A stretch of DNA of 64,000 bases from Flaccisagitta enflata (GCA_965153355.1 OZ231126.1:72106001-72170000); one strand, 5' to 3'. Counted from the stretch's first letter, positions 1 to 11,752 are shown. The notes: generated from the letters alone by a model not told the origin. Program-made: numbers and translations.

Positions 1-315
1 GCGGGAGAAGTAGGAGGAGGAAGGGGAGAAGGAGGGGGAGAAGGAGGAGGAGGAGACGGGACGGCGACGACGGGGATACGGGACGAAGACGACGGGGAGA
101 CGGGACGTAGAAGAGGAGGAAGAGGAGACGGCGGGGGCAGAGAAAGGGGCTGGGGCAGTTGGGTTCGGGTTCATTATTATTGCGTATATTTCATCATCGT
201 TTCTTGTCATTTATTCAGATTACACGTCCTTATATACTCTTATATCTGGTCGAGTCTTTCTCCCTCTCTCGCTGAGGCGCTGCCAAGTCACCGGACGCGT
301 ATTAACCATTTGACA
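1..315 (+). repeat. 5' LTR, 3' portion only
   Basis: This matches 10459-10776. It begins in a G-rich, GGA-repeat stretch, passes a TATA-like region around 230-245 (TTATATACTCTTATATCTGG) and ends TTGACA at 315. About 262 bases of the LTR should lie left of the window, judging from the 578 bp downstream copy. No obvious TGG-type primer site follows; the next bases are GTAATCTGAGAAC, so the priming mode is unknown. Confidence 0.8.
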
Positions 316-1130
316 GTAATCTGAGAACTATCTACGCAAGCGTGAGTATTGTCTCAATTTTTTTCTTGTTTCACATTCTCCGGTCTCGTTAACCACGTCC
401 TCCCACCCTCCCACCCGGGTAGATACTATTCCCATCGTGCGTTTGTATTTGAGACTCAGATTGTTAGCATCGGGAAACGAACGGAACAAGTACGATCACG
501 TGACAACGTCATCGTCATCGATATCGCGCAAACGAAAAAGGAGAAAAAAAAAGTCAACAAAAGACATCTTCTCGAACTCACCGCATCTCGGAAAATAAAC
601 GACTACGGTTCGAATCCCGTCATTACATCACTCTCCATATCAAATACAGGTCAACGAAAGACAGATGATAAGACAGACAGATTCACTAATCGACCGATAA
701 TCGAAGAGAAAGAAAAGAGCAATCGCAGAGCGCAAAAATAAGACGTTGTTCCTTCCCCGAGTTTCATTACACAGAATTAACAAAGCAACATCGCTAACCG
801 GGCGTCTCTCGATTCATACGGTCATCATCAACGCAAATTTCGCACTGTACGCCGAAACGGATCAATAACCGAATCAAGTAGTGTGACAATTAAAATGATA
901 TGAAGTTGTAATAGTAATCTGAGAATCTTCGTACGAATGCGCTAATAATATTTCCTTTCCAGAAAACGCGATACGTCTCATAAATTTTTTTTCAGAGGGC
1001 GGATTCTTCAACGCGTATAATTACAAATACCCGGACACACAAACAGACAATTTCTCTCAGATCAATACACTAACCTTTCTTCCTACAGGAGCAAGTACTA
1101 ACGATCTTTACCTCCCTTTAGCACGACCTT
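316..1130 (+). other. LTR-element leader; one doubtful 130-codon ORF
   Basis: An ORF starts at 349 with a non-ATG start and runs to 741, giving a Lys/Arg/Ser-rich product with no motif I recognise; I do not call it a gene. The string GTAATCTGAGAA just after the LTR (from 316) recurs from about 914 with a related continuation, so a segment of the leader has been duplicated. Confidence 0.4.
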
Positions 1131-1312
1131 CTTTGCGTCTAACGCTGTCGGTCAAAAACAAGTCCGCCCCACTGCTCTCTTTGCGTCTAACGCTGTCAGC
1201 AGAGGCGAAGCCAAACAAACAAGTCCGCCCCACTGCTCTCTTTGCGTCTAACGCTGTCAGCAGAGGCGAAGTCTCTCCGAGCTCTCTTTGCGTCTAACGC
1301 TGAGGCGGAGAG
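1131..1312 (+). repeat. Tandem repeat, four copies of CTTTGCGTCTAACGCTG
   Basis: Copies start at 1131, 1179, 1240 and 1286. The two central units also share AAGTCCGCCCCACTGCTCT and CAGCAGAGGCGAAG. Spacing varies from 46 to 61 bases because the linker is partly deleted. The function is unknown; in an LTR-element leader such repeats may be structural. Confidence 0.8.
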
Positions 1313-2790
1313 AACAACACAGTTGAGAATTTCTATTTACAAAAATTAAGATCAGAAACGATTTCAATTCAGAAACTTATAACAGTCTGTTTAACATAAA
1401 CAAAATTAAATTCAGAAAAACGAGTACACTCGTAACAGACTTTAAAACTCCGCGTATCGTTCAGACGGCTGCCGCGCACGTCTTCTCATATCACGTGACA
1501 ATTCGTACCCCGTTATAATCGACCAACAACACTATCGTACGAGATAACCTCGACTTTCAACTTCCGCGACCGCGCTCATCGTCATCGTTAAAAATACTCG
1601 AACCCCGGTTCAGTGAACTGACGAACTCTCTTCTGACTTCTTTACCGCCGTGCCCGTACCGCCGATCGAGATTTATAAACCGCCATCGCACATTTATTGC
1701 CCGATTGATAAACAATAAAACATTCGTTCATTGCCAAATAAAACTTTCATCGAGTCATTTATTAGTTTGATAAAACGCGCAGTCAGGGACAATTTCGTCT
1801 TTAGCTAGATTAGCCAAATAAGCGTGTAATTACCACGTCATCGTCGTTGCCAAGAGGCACACTTAAACTTGTCATTGCCGCTGGCAAGAAGCACATGTAA
1901 ACACGTCATTGTCGTAGCCAAGTGGCACATTTTAAACACGTTATTGTCCTCGTAACAGACTGAAACTCCGCCAATCGATTGATCGATTTTCCGCGCAAGT
2001 TCAATTCAATTCCGCTCATGTGACAATTGAACCTCGTTGCGTTAAACAAACGACACGAACGTTCAATAGAATCCCGCGCGATCAACCGGACCAGTTAAAT
2101 TCTTTCTGTCTGTCTTCCTATCGAACAACCTAACATACAATCTATCGACCAATTGAACAAGAAACACTGACCCTCTGACTGAATTTCAATCGTGCTCGTA
2201 CCGCCGGCACGAACAACCAACCGCCGCCGCGCCGCCGCCATCGCCGCCGCCGCTAACGCAGTATGATTCCTTTATCATTTCTTTACAGAGCAAACGAATA
2301 AAAACATTGTTCATCATCCAAATACAATTTGAAAACTTGTTGTTCATTTTTAAAAAGACACGCAGATTCGGAAAGTAAACACGCTCCGATCTATTTGACA
2401 ATTTTACGTGTCTACATTATATCCTTAATCTTGTACTGCTTCGCTGCTTCAGCCTCAGAGGCACATTATCAATACAATTGTATCACGGAGCCTGGGGGCC
2501 AACAAGAGGTCACGTGACATACAACGGTCTAAGCCTGGTTTCATAAGCATTGTATATGTACATGTATATACGCCGCCTGGCGGGGATTCAGTAAATCAAG
2601 AGAGTGACATCTTTTAAGTAGGAACATTACAAGTTTTCATATGATTCGATAAGTGAGGAATTCATTACGAAAACGCCAATACGTTGCACTGTCGGTTTAC
2701 AAATTAGGAGGAAAGGAACTGACTCACGACGTTTTTTCTCCCATGCTCCCAAATCCTTCAGATCTCACGAGATCGCTGCTCAACAGACCA
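1313..2790 (+). other. Non-coding internal region of the LTR element
   Basis: No ORF of note. Two diverged copies of a block starting CGTAACAGACT and reaching a TGTGACAATT or CGTGACAATT motif lie near 1428-1510 and 1950-2030. Between them, 1835-1945 holds three degenerate copies of a CGTCATTGTCGTTGCCAAG unit about 45 bases long. A GCC-rich tract lies at 2220-2255. Confidence 0.5.
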
Positions 2791-4684
2791 AACAAGACAT
2801 CTTCAGTAGAGCTGCGTAAAGACTTTACACAACAGAACAAAACAAAACGAAACAAACCCTAACAAGACAAAACAAACAAAACAAAACAAAGAATAAGAAA
2901 TAAGTACCAAAACAAAAAACGAAACAAAACAAACATAGATTAAACAAAACACCATGTAACAAAACGAAACAAACTGAAACAAAATAAATAGTGACAAGCA
3001 AACAGTAACAAACAAATAAATACAAACGCAGTAACATAGGCAGACAAATAACAAAATAACGAAACATCAAAACAAAAAAAACAAAACCAGGACAAGTAAC
3101 TCAAAACAAACGGCAGGGAACAAATCTAATCAAACAAGACATAACAAAACACTAAATCTAAGCAAACAAGATAAAACTTAAGAATAAAATGAACGAAACA
3201 AAACAAGACAAAACAAAATAAAACATAACAAACACGAGACAAAACAAAACACAAAACAACAAACAAAACAAACAGCCGCAAACAAACGGAAACAATACAG
3301 CAACAAAACAGATCGAAACAAAACAAAAACCCAAATAAAACAACACAGTAAGAAAAACAAGACAAGTCAACAAGTAAAACGAGTTTAAACTCAACAAAAC
3401 AAATATCAATAAACTGACAAAACAAGAAACGAACTAGAGAAACAAAACACAACAAAACAGAAAACAAACAAAGGAAACAAACAACTAGAACGGAACACAA
3501 ATACAACTATAAATAAGACAAACAAAATTTAACAGACTCACAAACCAAACTAACTAGAAAAAGACAATACAAAAACAAAACAAAATACACAGACAAAACT
3601 GACTGGAAAGACTAACGATCCAATACAAACCAGCAAACAATCAAAAAAGATTTAGACGAAAAAACAAACATTAGGACAAAACAAATAAGACAACAGAACA
3701 ATATACGGGACAGTTTGAGACAAATATAACAAAACAAATCGCAACAAACACAAACAAACAACAAAGGGGAGAAACAGAAAAAAAAAAAACAACAAAATAA
3801 CAAACAAAACAACAAAATAAGTCATAAACAATTACTAAAATACAAACAAAACAACAATACAAGACATAAAACGTAATAAAACAGAAAAAAAAACAGAAAC
3901 AACAAATAGTAACATAAAAAAAAAAAAAAGAATCGAATCAGAACACAACAAACAGGAACAAAACAAAACAGGACCAAACAAAACAAAGAGAAACAAAAGA
4001 TAGATAAAAACAATACGAGACAAAATAAAGGAAACAGACTGGAAAACATAAAACGAAACAAACAGAAACAAGGTAAAAGGACATTTTGACAAAAAACTAT
4101 AAAACAAAACAAAACAGCAAAACAAGACAAACAGAACAGGAACAAATAATAAAAGAAGACAAACAAACTGAATTGTAAAACAAAACACGAGACAGAAACA
4201 ATACAAACAAACAAACAAACAACATCAAAAAACAAAACAGATAAACACAAAAACAAACCAACACTTTAAACAACGGAAACAAGCAAAAAGAACAACAGAA
4301 TTATACAAAACCAATCAAAAAACAAAAAACAGACAAGATTATGAAACAGTAAAATTAAGGAAGCAAAACAAATCTAAAACGATAGGACAGTATATCAAAA
4401 CAAAAGAAAAACAAAACAAAACAGAAAAAAGCAAAATACTTCACAAAACGGAACAAAAAGCCACAAGACAGCAAACATTGGAACTTAATGAGGCAAACAC
4501 ATTTGACAAACATAATCAAACAAACAAACGAAGCAGAACAAAGCAAAGTAGACTGACAGAACAAAGAGAGACCAGCAGCAGAACAGAATAAAACAAAGAA
4601 ACAAACCCAATGTAACAATAAAGGACAGTACAAACATTCAGTAAAGATAAATGAACTAAAATAGAACAAACAAAACAAATAAAC

Positions 4685-4722
<38 letters not shown>

Positions 4723-4862
4723 AAGACAAGACAAAACAAGACAAGACAAACAATAAGTCAAGACAAACAATGAGACAAGACATTACCAACAAACAACAAC
4801 AAAAAATTTAAAACATACAAAAACAAAACAAAACAAGAGGAGACAAATTATACCTACCGACG
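2790..4862 (+). repeat. A-rich (AAACA)n-like low-complexity tract, strongly strand-asymmetric
   Basis: About 2.1 kb is built from irregular AAAACAAAAC and AACAAACAA words with very little T or G on the plus strand, and it includes a pure A run near 4686-4720. Long minus-strand ORFs here are simply the Phe/Leu/Cys translation of this bias. The tract ends at the start of the ORF at 4873. Confidence 0.85.
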
Positions 4863-4872
4863 GCAAAACACA

Positions 4873-6408
4873 ATGGGACGAAAAGTCAAACGTCCATCGG
4901 TCGTAAAGACTATAGAATCACTTCACAAGGCAACCATGGCTTACTTCCTGGCCAAGGAGGAAAACAGACATAATAGTAAAACTGACAATCGGGCGGTCAA
5001 CAGCAAGTTCATCACCATGGAGGAAGAGTTAAAAGACGCCATCACTGTCTTGGGGAAAGCGAAAAAAGCTCTTCAAGATGAACATGAGTTGGAAGAAACC
5101 ATTGATTTCGCGAAATCCTTCATTCAGAAGAAGGCAAGAAACACGAACAACAACCCCCCTCCCGCAAACCAATCAACTGAAGCAGTCAACATCAACGACT
5201 TGGTCAAATCACCAGTTGAAAGCACCAAACCAACATCGACCTCAGCCGACACCCGCTACGACCAAGAGGCAGCAGCCATTGCACGAGAGGAAGAGGCGAT
5301 CGCCATTGCAGAAGCCCGAGCGGCTCTACAGAGACAAGAAGAGGAGCTTGATAGACAAAAACGCCATCTTGATGAACGAGAACACTTCAATGAACAACGC
5401 CGCCAACTAGATAAAAGACGGGCAGAGAATGAAGAACAGCGCCAGATCAGAGCCCAAACATCTGATTCAGCAATATCATCATGCCTTGAAGAGCATGATG
5501 ACGCCAATCTAGCATCCTCAATGGATCAGGAAGCAATGTCCACCTCCAGCCAACAACCAACCGCCAATCAGAATCAAAGGTCAAAACCAACCGCCGACCA
5601 ACAAAAGACTAACCAATCTCCAACCCCGGCTAAAACAATCATCGATACACCAAGGAGACTACAACCAAAACAGTCAATCAGGTCAGACAAACAAATCCAA
5701 CGCCAACATTCTGATAGAGCTCCCATCCCGAAACGCCACCCACCGACTGTGGACAAAAACCATGAACCCACACAAACTGACAAACAAAAGCCGGTCAATC
5801 AACATCCCATCTCAACAGGGGCAATCTTCCTCTCCTCAGCGATTTGGCCACGAGAGCAATCAAAGAGAAAAGATAATCAAGTCAATGTGCCTCAACAGCG
5901 AACAACTACCTACAGCAAGGCCTCGTCACCACCTCAATACCCTCGTCAGGCCCAAAGTCAAAGGCCCCGTGCATCATCAAACCAAAACGACGCTTTCTCA
6001 AATAAAAGGGGATGGTCATCAAATGTCAACAGATATTCGACATCAACAGTCTCTACCGAAAATAGTAAGATCCCAGGCAGCAAGTATACGAGTGTCGGAA
6101 GCCAAGGCCAAGGCCAAGGCCGTCAAAATTTCATATCACACAGATCAAACAGATCAAGTCATTGTTCAAACATCATGCCGACTAACAGACGGTCCCACCT
6201 TTCACTAATGCGAATATCTTCGCGAGGATCATCGGTGACATCAATGTCTTCGCTTTCATCAGGATCGACATCAGCATCGCCACAATCATGTCTCAGCTCT
6301 TATGCGATGCACAGATGTACCCAAAACTCGTCTATGTTCCTATCATCACGAAGGTCACCCATCCCCTGGGGCAGATCATCGGTCCAACCACAATCATATT
6401 TTTCCTAA
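4873..6408 (+). CDS. Unrecognised 511-residue coiled-coil/low-complexity protein, possible Gag-like ORF
   Basis: This is the only substantial ORF in the pol-less LTR element and starts at an ATG in a GACGGCAAAACACAATGG context. Residues 1-90 look helical and charged. Residues about 130-195 are a strong Glu/Arg/Gln coiled coil. The rest is Pro/Gln/Ser/Thr-rich and looks disordered, with a GQGQGQG run near residue 415. I see no CCHC knuckle, protease or RNA-binding motif. By position it could serve as a Gag-like structural protein, which is inference only. After about position 6200 the +1 neighbouring frames give less biased protein than the annotated frame, so a frameshift near the 3' end is possible. 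The stop is followed within a few bases by a pure A run, which could be a retrotransposed poly(A) tail, meaning the ORF may itself be nested. Confidence 0.45.
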   Translation: MGRKVKRPSVVKTIESLHKATMAYFLAKEENRHNSKTDNRAVNSKFITMEEELKDAITVLGKAKKALQDEHELEETIDFAKSFIQKKARNTNNNPPPANQSTEAVNINDLVKSPVESTKPTSTSADTRYDQEAAAIAREEEAIAIAEARAALQRQEEELDRQKRHLDEREHFNEQRRQLDKRRAENEEQRQIRAQTSDSAISSCLEEHDDANLASSMDQEAMSTSSQQPTANQNQRSKPTADQQKTNQSPTPAKTIIDTPRRLQPKQSIRSDKQIQRQHSDRAPIPKRHPPTVDKNHEPTQTDKQKPVNQHPISTGAIFLSSAIWPREQSKRKDNQVNVPQQRTTTYSKASSPPQYPRQAQSQRPRASSNQNDAFSNKRGWSSNVNRYSTSTVSTENSKIPGSKYTSVGSQGQGQGRQNFISHRSNRSSHCSNIMPTNRRSHLSLMRISSRGSSVTSMSSLSSGSTSASPQSCLSSYAMHRCTQNSSMFLSSRRSPIPWGRSSVQPQSYFS

Positions 6409-6410
6409 TA

Positions 6411-6456
<46 letters not shown>

Positions 6457-7080
6457 AGCAAAATTCCCATTAGGATTGTAGCAATAAATGATAAAGCTAA
6501 TATTTAAGAAATATGTAGTGAGTCATTTACATAACATTGCGACAAGACACTATCATGTAGAAATTCTGAGTGAATGTGAGTGTAAATGGGATATCCGCCA
6601 TCGTGTGATTGTGAGGGATTTTCTACACTAAGAATCTCGATTTGACCTTCTTTCCCGGGAAAGAAGGAAAATTAAGCGAATTATTTGGTTAGATCAATTT
6701 GGTCGCAGTGCTAGGTAAATCATCACAGAGCATATACAACAACCATATTAAGTAGTTTCAGAAATAAAATTCTACCAAATATTTCGTTGAAAAAAAAAAA
6801 AATCATGTTAATCAGAGGTAGGCAAACAAACAAACAAAACAAACAACAAACAAACAGAACATTAAAAGCCTTTCAATTATCCTCCCTTCCCTATCCCACC
6901 TGACCAACATCAACATTAGTCAAATAAAAAAGCCGTCACTTTATCAGTCAAACCTTCGTCACGTCATCAGACTGAGATCAACAGCTTACGAAAGCGTATT
7001 AAAACAAAAAACACAATTACATTTACCATATATACAGAATAAAACAAAAGTATTAATGAATAAATCGTGAGCCAAACAAC
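6409..7080 (+). other. Poly(A) run, then non-coding AT-rich sequence of the LTR element
   Basis: A pure A run of about 40 bases (6414-6455) follows the ORF stop. The rest, 6456-7080, contains AACAAACAAACAA words and no coding signal that I can see. Confidence 0.6.
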
Positions 7081-7087
7081 ATCCTTA

Positions 7088-7490
7088 CGACTTTATGGCG
7101 GGGGCAGTGACGTGACCTCATCAAATCTAAGCCACATCTCATACGGCGGGGGCAGTAAATTCCCATCTGTCTTTGTAGTGACCAGTGAGGACAATAAAAC
7201 TGCACATTGCTATCAACTTTTTCACCGTTCTCATGGCGGGGGCAGTGGCGCTTACCCAATGTTCGATTTTGTGCATAAATGGAAGGCAGCAGAACACCCT
7301 TCATCTCTCAAGGTCTCACCTTTCGTACGGCGGGGGCAGTAATAGGCCCATGCACGCTTCACCGTTGCTTCATCGCTTAGTCAACAATAATGCATCCTGT
7401 ACATATCGAGTTTCATGTTTCTTACGGCGGGTCAGTAATACACCCCATGCGCACAAAACACCCTTGACTGTTTACACGACGAAAAGCAGT
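7088..7490 (+). repeat. Five spaced copies of TACGGCGGGGGCAGTA motif
   Basis: Copies lie near 7095, 7143, 7234, 7327 and 7424; the last is shortened to CGGCGGGTCAGTAA. Each is preceded by TCTCAT, TTCGTA or TTCTTA, so units of roughly 50-100 bases have diverged except at the G-rich core. A similar GGCGGGGGCAG occurs in the LTR itself (near 131 and 10590). The conserved cores in diverging linkers suggest a protein- or RNA-binding site, but this is inference. Confidence 0.65.
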
Positions 7491-8162
7491 AATACATCTC
7501 ACGACGCCTTCGAGTGCTGAAATAACAAAGGCTGCAACGCCCCTCTTGCGACAAGTTTTTACAGTCCGCCATCTGGCTTTATAGCTTTACCCCCTCGTTC
7601 ATCATCCAAAATGCTTCAAAACAACCTGAGACCTTAGAGACGCGATGGGGTCATCTAAACATTCTTAACAGAAAACTTAAAAAAAAAAAAATAAAAATAA
7701 AAAAAATAATAATAATAAAACAATGATGACTCAATGTTAATTAAAATTTTTGAAAGTTTACATCTACAGTTCAGACAATCAAGTTTAGTCATGGCTCACG
7801 TTGTCAAGACAACAACATTAGGCAAATGATCTGTTCAAAAAATCAATGTTCACAAATCAATTCATCAAATCAACATATGATTGAAGAAAAACCAAAACCA
7901 AACAAAAACGAAAAACAAAAAACCAAATAAAAATTAAAAGCTAAGAACAACAAACAGAACAAACAAGCTAGATGATTCAAACGAATACGTCAAATTGCAG
8001 CGATCCGTACAAACAGACAAACGTACGCAGACCCAAAGGGTAACGACAAACATTCAAACTTTTAGATCCATGATAAATCAATCGGCAATAATTAGATACA
8101 TAATAAACAACAGTAACAACAACAATCACAGTGACAGTAGCCACGTCAACGACATCTTTGTC

Positions 8163-8203
<41 letters not shown>

Positions 8204-9188
8204 CGATACTTACACTCAAACAATGAAAACACAGATTACACTGAATCATTCCATCCAATCACATGGAAATAACCCTCTATGGTAAGAAGCTTCTAGAAGA
8301 CAAATAAAAGAACAAATGTATCACGATTACACCGCAAAACAAGACCGTATATGGACAGTGGAAAAGATCATCCCTAGAACGTGACCAACTTATTTAAACA
8401 AGTAGCGAACAAACATTTCCAAATTCAAATTCGAAGTTCCGTTTGATAAAACATTGAATGTTTAGCAATGTTAGGGACAAAGTTAAACAATATTACTGTG
8501 TATGGCTAGAGCATAAAATAACCATAAAAGATGTAGATTAGCGATGGTAAATAAATGATGCTTAAACAGTTAAACTCGTTAAAGGGTTAAACAATGTTTA
8601 AGAAAATATTAGATAAACAATTTAAAAATGTTAGGAATTAAAATGCCCAAGGTTAAATTAAAATGAACAATTTAAAAAGAAAAAAAAGAGAGCAACTTTA
8701 ATTAAAGCATATCAGATAAAGTGTTAAACACCAAACATTTAATGTTTAAACAATAAAATGAAAAAAAAAAAAAAAGAAATAAAAGATCAGATCAAAACAA
8801 TATCAAGAGTAAATCAACTTCAAATAATCAGGGTTCAATAAACAATAATAGAATAGAAAAATAGACAATGTTCAAAAAACAAGGTCAAAACATTAAGATA
8901 AACAATGTTTAGTAAACAAAGCTGAAGCAACAAGATAAACAATGTTTGATTAAGAATTTTAAAGCATTGGAATAACAATGTCAAAATAAAAAGGTGAAAT
9001 TAATGAGCTAAACAACAAAACAACAACAATATAATGTTAATAATCAATAAAAAAAACAAAAAACGTTATAAACAAGATTGAACAAGCAATTCTAAAACAT
9101 TAGAATAAAATGTTAAATTAAACAATATAAGAAAAAAAAAAACAAAAAAACAATGTTAGATGAACAATGTTGACAAACAAGGTGTGTG

Positions 9189-9222
<34 letters not shown>

Positions 9223-10179
9223 AATGTCAAATTTACTATGTAAATAAACATTAAATGATAAAACAATGATAAAACATTAAAAATATGTTACATTAAACAT
9301 TGTAAAAAAGAAAAAAAAAAAGAAAGAAAAAAAAAAAAAAAAAAAAAAAAAAACGTCAAATAAACTATGTTAAAACAAAGTTTGATACAAAATACAATGT
9401 TGTAACACAAAAAACACTATGATAAACTAAACAATGTTAAAATAGAGCTTTATTAGATTTACAATTCAATGAACAATTTTTGAAACAGTAAAATACAATA
9501 TTGAATGAAACATTGCTATAATATAAATAAACAATGTTAGGACGTCGAGAAATGTAATGTTAATAAACAATGCTAAAACAATAAAATGATAAATTAAACA
9601 ACATAAAAAAAAAAAACAAAAAAAACAAAAAAAAAACAAAAAAACAAACAATGTCGAACGAACAAGGTTGAACGACAATGTTTTAGCGTTTAAAAGACTA
9701 TTTGAATTAAAAATTTTACAACAATAAAAATACAATGTTAAATCAAACAATGGCAAAGATAGAGTTACATCAAATAAACAACGTTAATAAACGATGTAAA
9801 AACATTAAAAAGACTATGTTAAATAAACAATGCAAATAAACAAAGTTAGAATATTAAAATACAATGCTACATTTAACAATGTTAAAATAAAGCTATATAA
9901 ACAATAAGAAACATAAACAAACATTAATAAACATTAAAAGAGATCAATGCAAATAAACAATTTTCTAACAAAAAATATATATATATACATAAAAAAGACA
10001 AATAAAACTTGAAACAAGCTAGCGGTACCCCCCCCCCAAGAAAAAATCAATGAATAAAACAAGTGACTAATCAGTAAAAAGAAGAAGAACAAATAAACAA
10101 TCGACCAAGTTCAAAACAGAAGGACGGAAACAGACCTTCCACTTCTAAGGGGGACTCCTGTTACCACGGGTTCCTTCTT
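7491..10179 (+). other. AT-rich non-coding 3' half of the LTR element
   Basis: It contains an (AAC)n array at 8164-8204 and A runs near 9188-9219 and 9318-9353. From about 8400 to 9980 it carries dozens of irregular copies of an AACAATGTTAA(AT)AAACA word in alternating spacing. No ORF has a recognisable product. The strand bias (A far above T) matches the 2790-4862 tract. Confidence 0.6.
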
Positions 10180-10198
10180 AGAGGAAGGAAGGCGGGGG
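10180..10198 (+). promoter_or_regulatory. Candidate polypurine tract of the LTR element
   Basis: A purine run AGAGGAAGGAAGGCGGGGG directly abuts the TG that opens the proposed 3' LTR. This position is where plus-strand DNA synthesis is primed in LTR elements. It is interrupted by a single C. The tract lies inside a stem: CTTCTAAGGGGGACTC upstream is complementary to GAGCCCCCCTAAGAAG at 10211-10226. Confidence 0.6.
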
Positions 10199-10776
10199 TG
10201 TCAATAACATGAGCCCCCCTAAGAAGCGAAGCAAAGAGAGAGAATCGACGCGAGACTGATCAATCATCAAAACATGATGATAGAGCAGCCTCATATCGTC
10301 TTTTCCCTATCTTAGCAACTTTTCCTTCTTATTTCCATAAACGAGACCTTCATCAATAATATTATCTCCGGAGACTTGGTAAACCTCAATAATTGCGGAA
10401 GAGTTCTCAGGTAATTATCATTATCATTATTACTGATTGGTCATTACTAACGGGCGGGGCGGGAGAAGTAGGAGGAGGAAGGGGAGAAGGAGGGGGAGAA
10501 GGAGGAGGAGGAGGAGACGGGACGGCGACGACGGGGATACGGGACGAAGACGACGGGGAGACGGGACGTAGAAGAGGAGGAAGAGGAGACGGCGGGGGCA
10601 GAGAAAGGGGCTGGGGCAGTTGGGTTCGGGTTCAATATTATTGCGTATATTTCATCATCGTTTCTTGTCATTTATTCAGATTACACGTCCTTATATACTC
10701 TTATATCTGGTCGAGTCTTTCTCCCTCTCTCGCTGAGGCGCTGCCAAGTCACCGGACGCGTATTAACCATTTGACA
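10199..10776 (+). repeat. 3' LTR, 578 bp, TGTCAA...TTGACA
   Basis: It opens TGTCAATAAC and closes TTTGACA. The last 318 bp match the left window edge almost perfectly. It contains the TATA-like region near 10690-10705. The first 260 bp have no second copy in the window, so the left end is inferred from the TG, the terminal inverted repeat and the adjacent purine tract. Confidence 0.7.
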
Positions 10777-11300
10777 GAGCTAAAATACTTAAAACGGATT
10801 AGCAGCTTTGCTCACTGACATGATTTTTTATTTGCTTGCTTAAACAAGTATGAAAATATTTATTCATTAATTGTATTTGAAATCAGAAAGAATTGAATGA
10901 GCTAAAGGAGCTAAATGAGCTAAAATGCTCAATAACGCCCAAACAGATGAGCAGCTGTGCTCATAAACATTTTTTTTTGTATTTGCATGCTCAAGTAAAC
11001 ATGAATACACTCCTTACTTAAGCCTACACAAAAAAAAAAAATTGAAAAAAATTTTATTCGAATTTTTCGTAAATAAATCTTTAAAAAATCATAGCGCAAA
11101 AAATATTTGTCGTATAGCATTCTGCTTGGCGCCAAATGAAAGAGAATTATCCAATTTACTTACCCTATCAGTTTCATTGGAGGGCTCATTCGCCCCTAGG
11201 AGACCCACAACTTTCTCATAAGAAAATGAAAACCCTGTTTCTCTCTAATATGTCAAAAAGTCGAAGACTGACTTCGACTTTTTTCCCGATCATCTTCCAC
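10777..11300 (+). repeat. Dispersed repeat family F, plus-strand copy
   Basis: It contains two ~130 bp units ending in stacked AGCTAAA words, then TTCTGCTTGGCGCCAAATGA, then a stretch ending in the small hairpin GTCGAAG-ACTGA-CTTCGAC (about 11260-11280). The whole order recurs inverted at about 57990-58760. Diverged pieces occur at 23030-23250 and 33560-33650. No coding capacity was seen. The LTR element sits in its left edge. Confidence 0.75.
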
Positions 11301-11553
11301 TTTTTTTTCCATTTTCCCTTTTTTTTTCCTGTTTGCATTAATTTTTACTTGCGCCAAACCACGTTTAAAAGAGGCCACATCTGTCAGTCGGTCTGTTAGC
11401 CAGTTAATAAGGCAAGTGACGATTGCACAGTGTTCTGGGTAAAGTTCACAACCCAGCAAAATAAAGTGAGGCTCCGGGAGAGACAGATAACCACTTGTGG
11501 AGTGATATCATGATACATTCTTCTTAAGAATTTTTTCTCTAAAAGGTACTTAC
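11301..11553. other. No gene seen
   Basis: T-rich stretch, then ordinary sequence with no ORF or repeat that I could match elsewhere in the window. Confidence 0.5.
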
Positions 11554-11752
11554 AACAAGGCCGGATACACGGCTACCAAAGTCGCATGCGGGTGGGCAGG
11601 GGCCATATTTGAGGTCACAAGACTTTTTGGGAAGGAGCAGTGAGGTCAAAGAAATAAAATCATAAAAAACAGTAAAATGTGACCGACCAACCGACCGACC
11701 GACCAACCGACGGACAAAGCGGGTTGTCAAGTCGCGTGCACGCGACTAAAAA
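11554..11752 (+). mobile_element. Short element family A, complete copy
   Basis: It begins ACAAGGCCGGATACACGG and carries the shared block GCGGGTGGGCAGGGGCCATA. Next come a T/A-rich spacer and a GACC/GACG array (11690-11715). It ends GTCGCGTGCACGCGAC followed by TAAAAA; the 16-mer is a perfect palindrome. About 200 bp, no ORF. Its relatives are listed separately. Non-autonomous, mechanism unknown. Confidence 0.85.

Larger units (their letters stand above)
1..10776 (+). mobile_element. Non-autonomous LTR retrotransposon (LARD-like), 5' LTR truncated by window edge
   Basis: Bases 1-315 recur almost unchanged at 10459-10776; I see one 3-bp indel and about one substitution. Both copies stop at the same TTTGACA. 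The downstream copy extends left to a TG preceded by a purine tract, and the predicted ends form a TGTCAA...TTGACA inverted repeat, typical of LTRs. The internal region of about 9.9 kb has no recognisable protease, reverse transcriptase or integrase. Its only substantial ORF is at 4873-6408. The near-identity of the LTRs points to a recent insertion, so an enzyme supplied in trans is inferred. The left target duplication lies outside the window, so the insertion cannot be closed formally. The right flank is family F repeat. An alternative is a segmental duplication, but the terminal inverted repeat and the purine tract favour an LTR element. Confidence 0.75.

Noticed and set aside
2803-4792. 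Many minus-strand ORFs of 60-145 codons rich in Phe, Leu, Cys and Val
   Set aside because: They are the reverse translation of the A-rich AAACA tract; composition, overlap in several frames and lack of motifs argue against genes.
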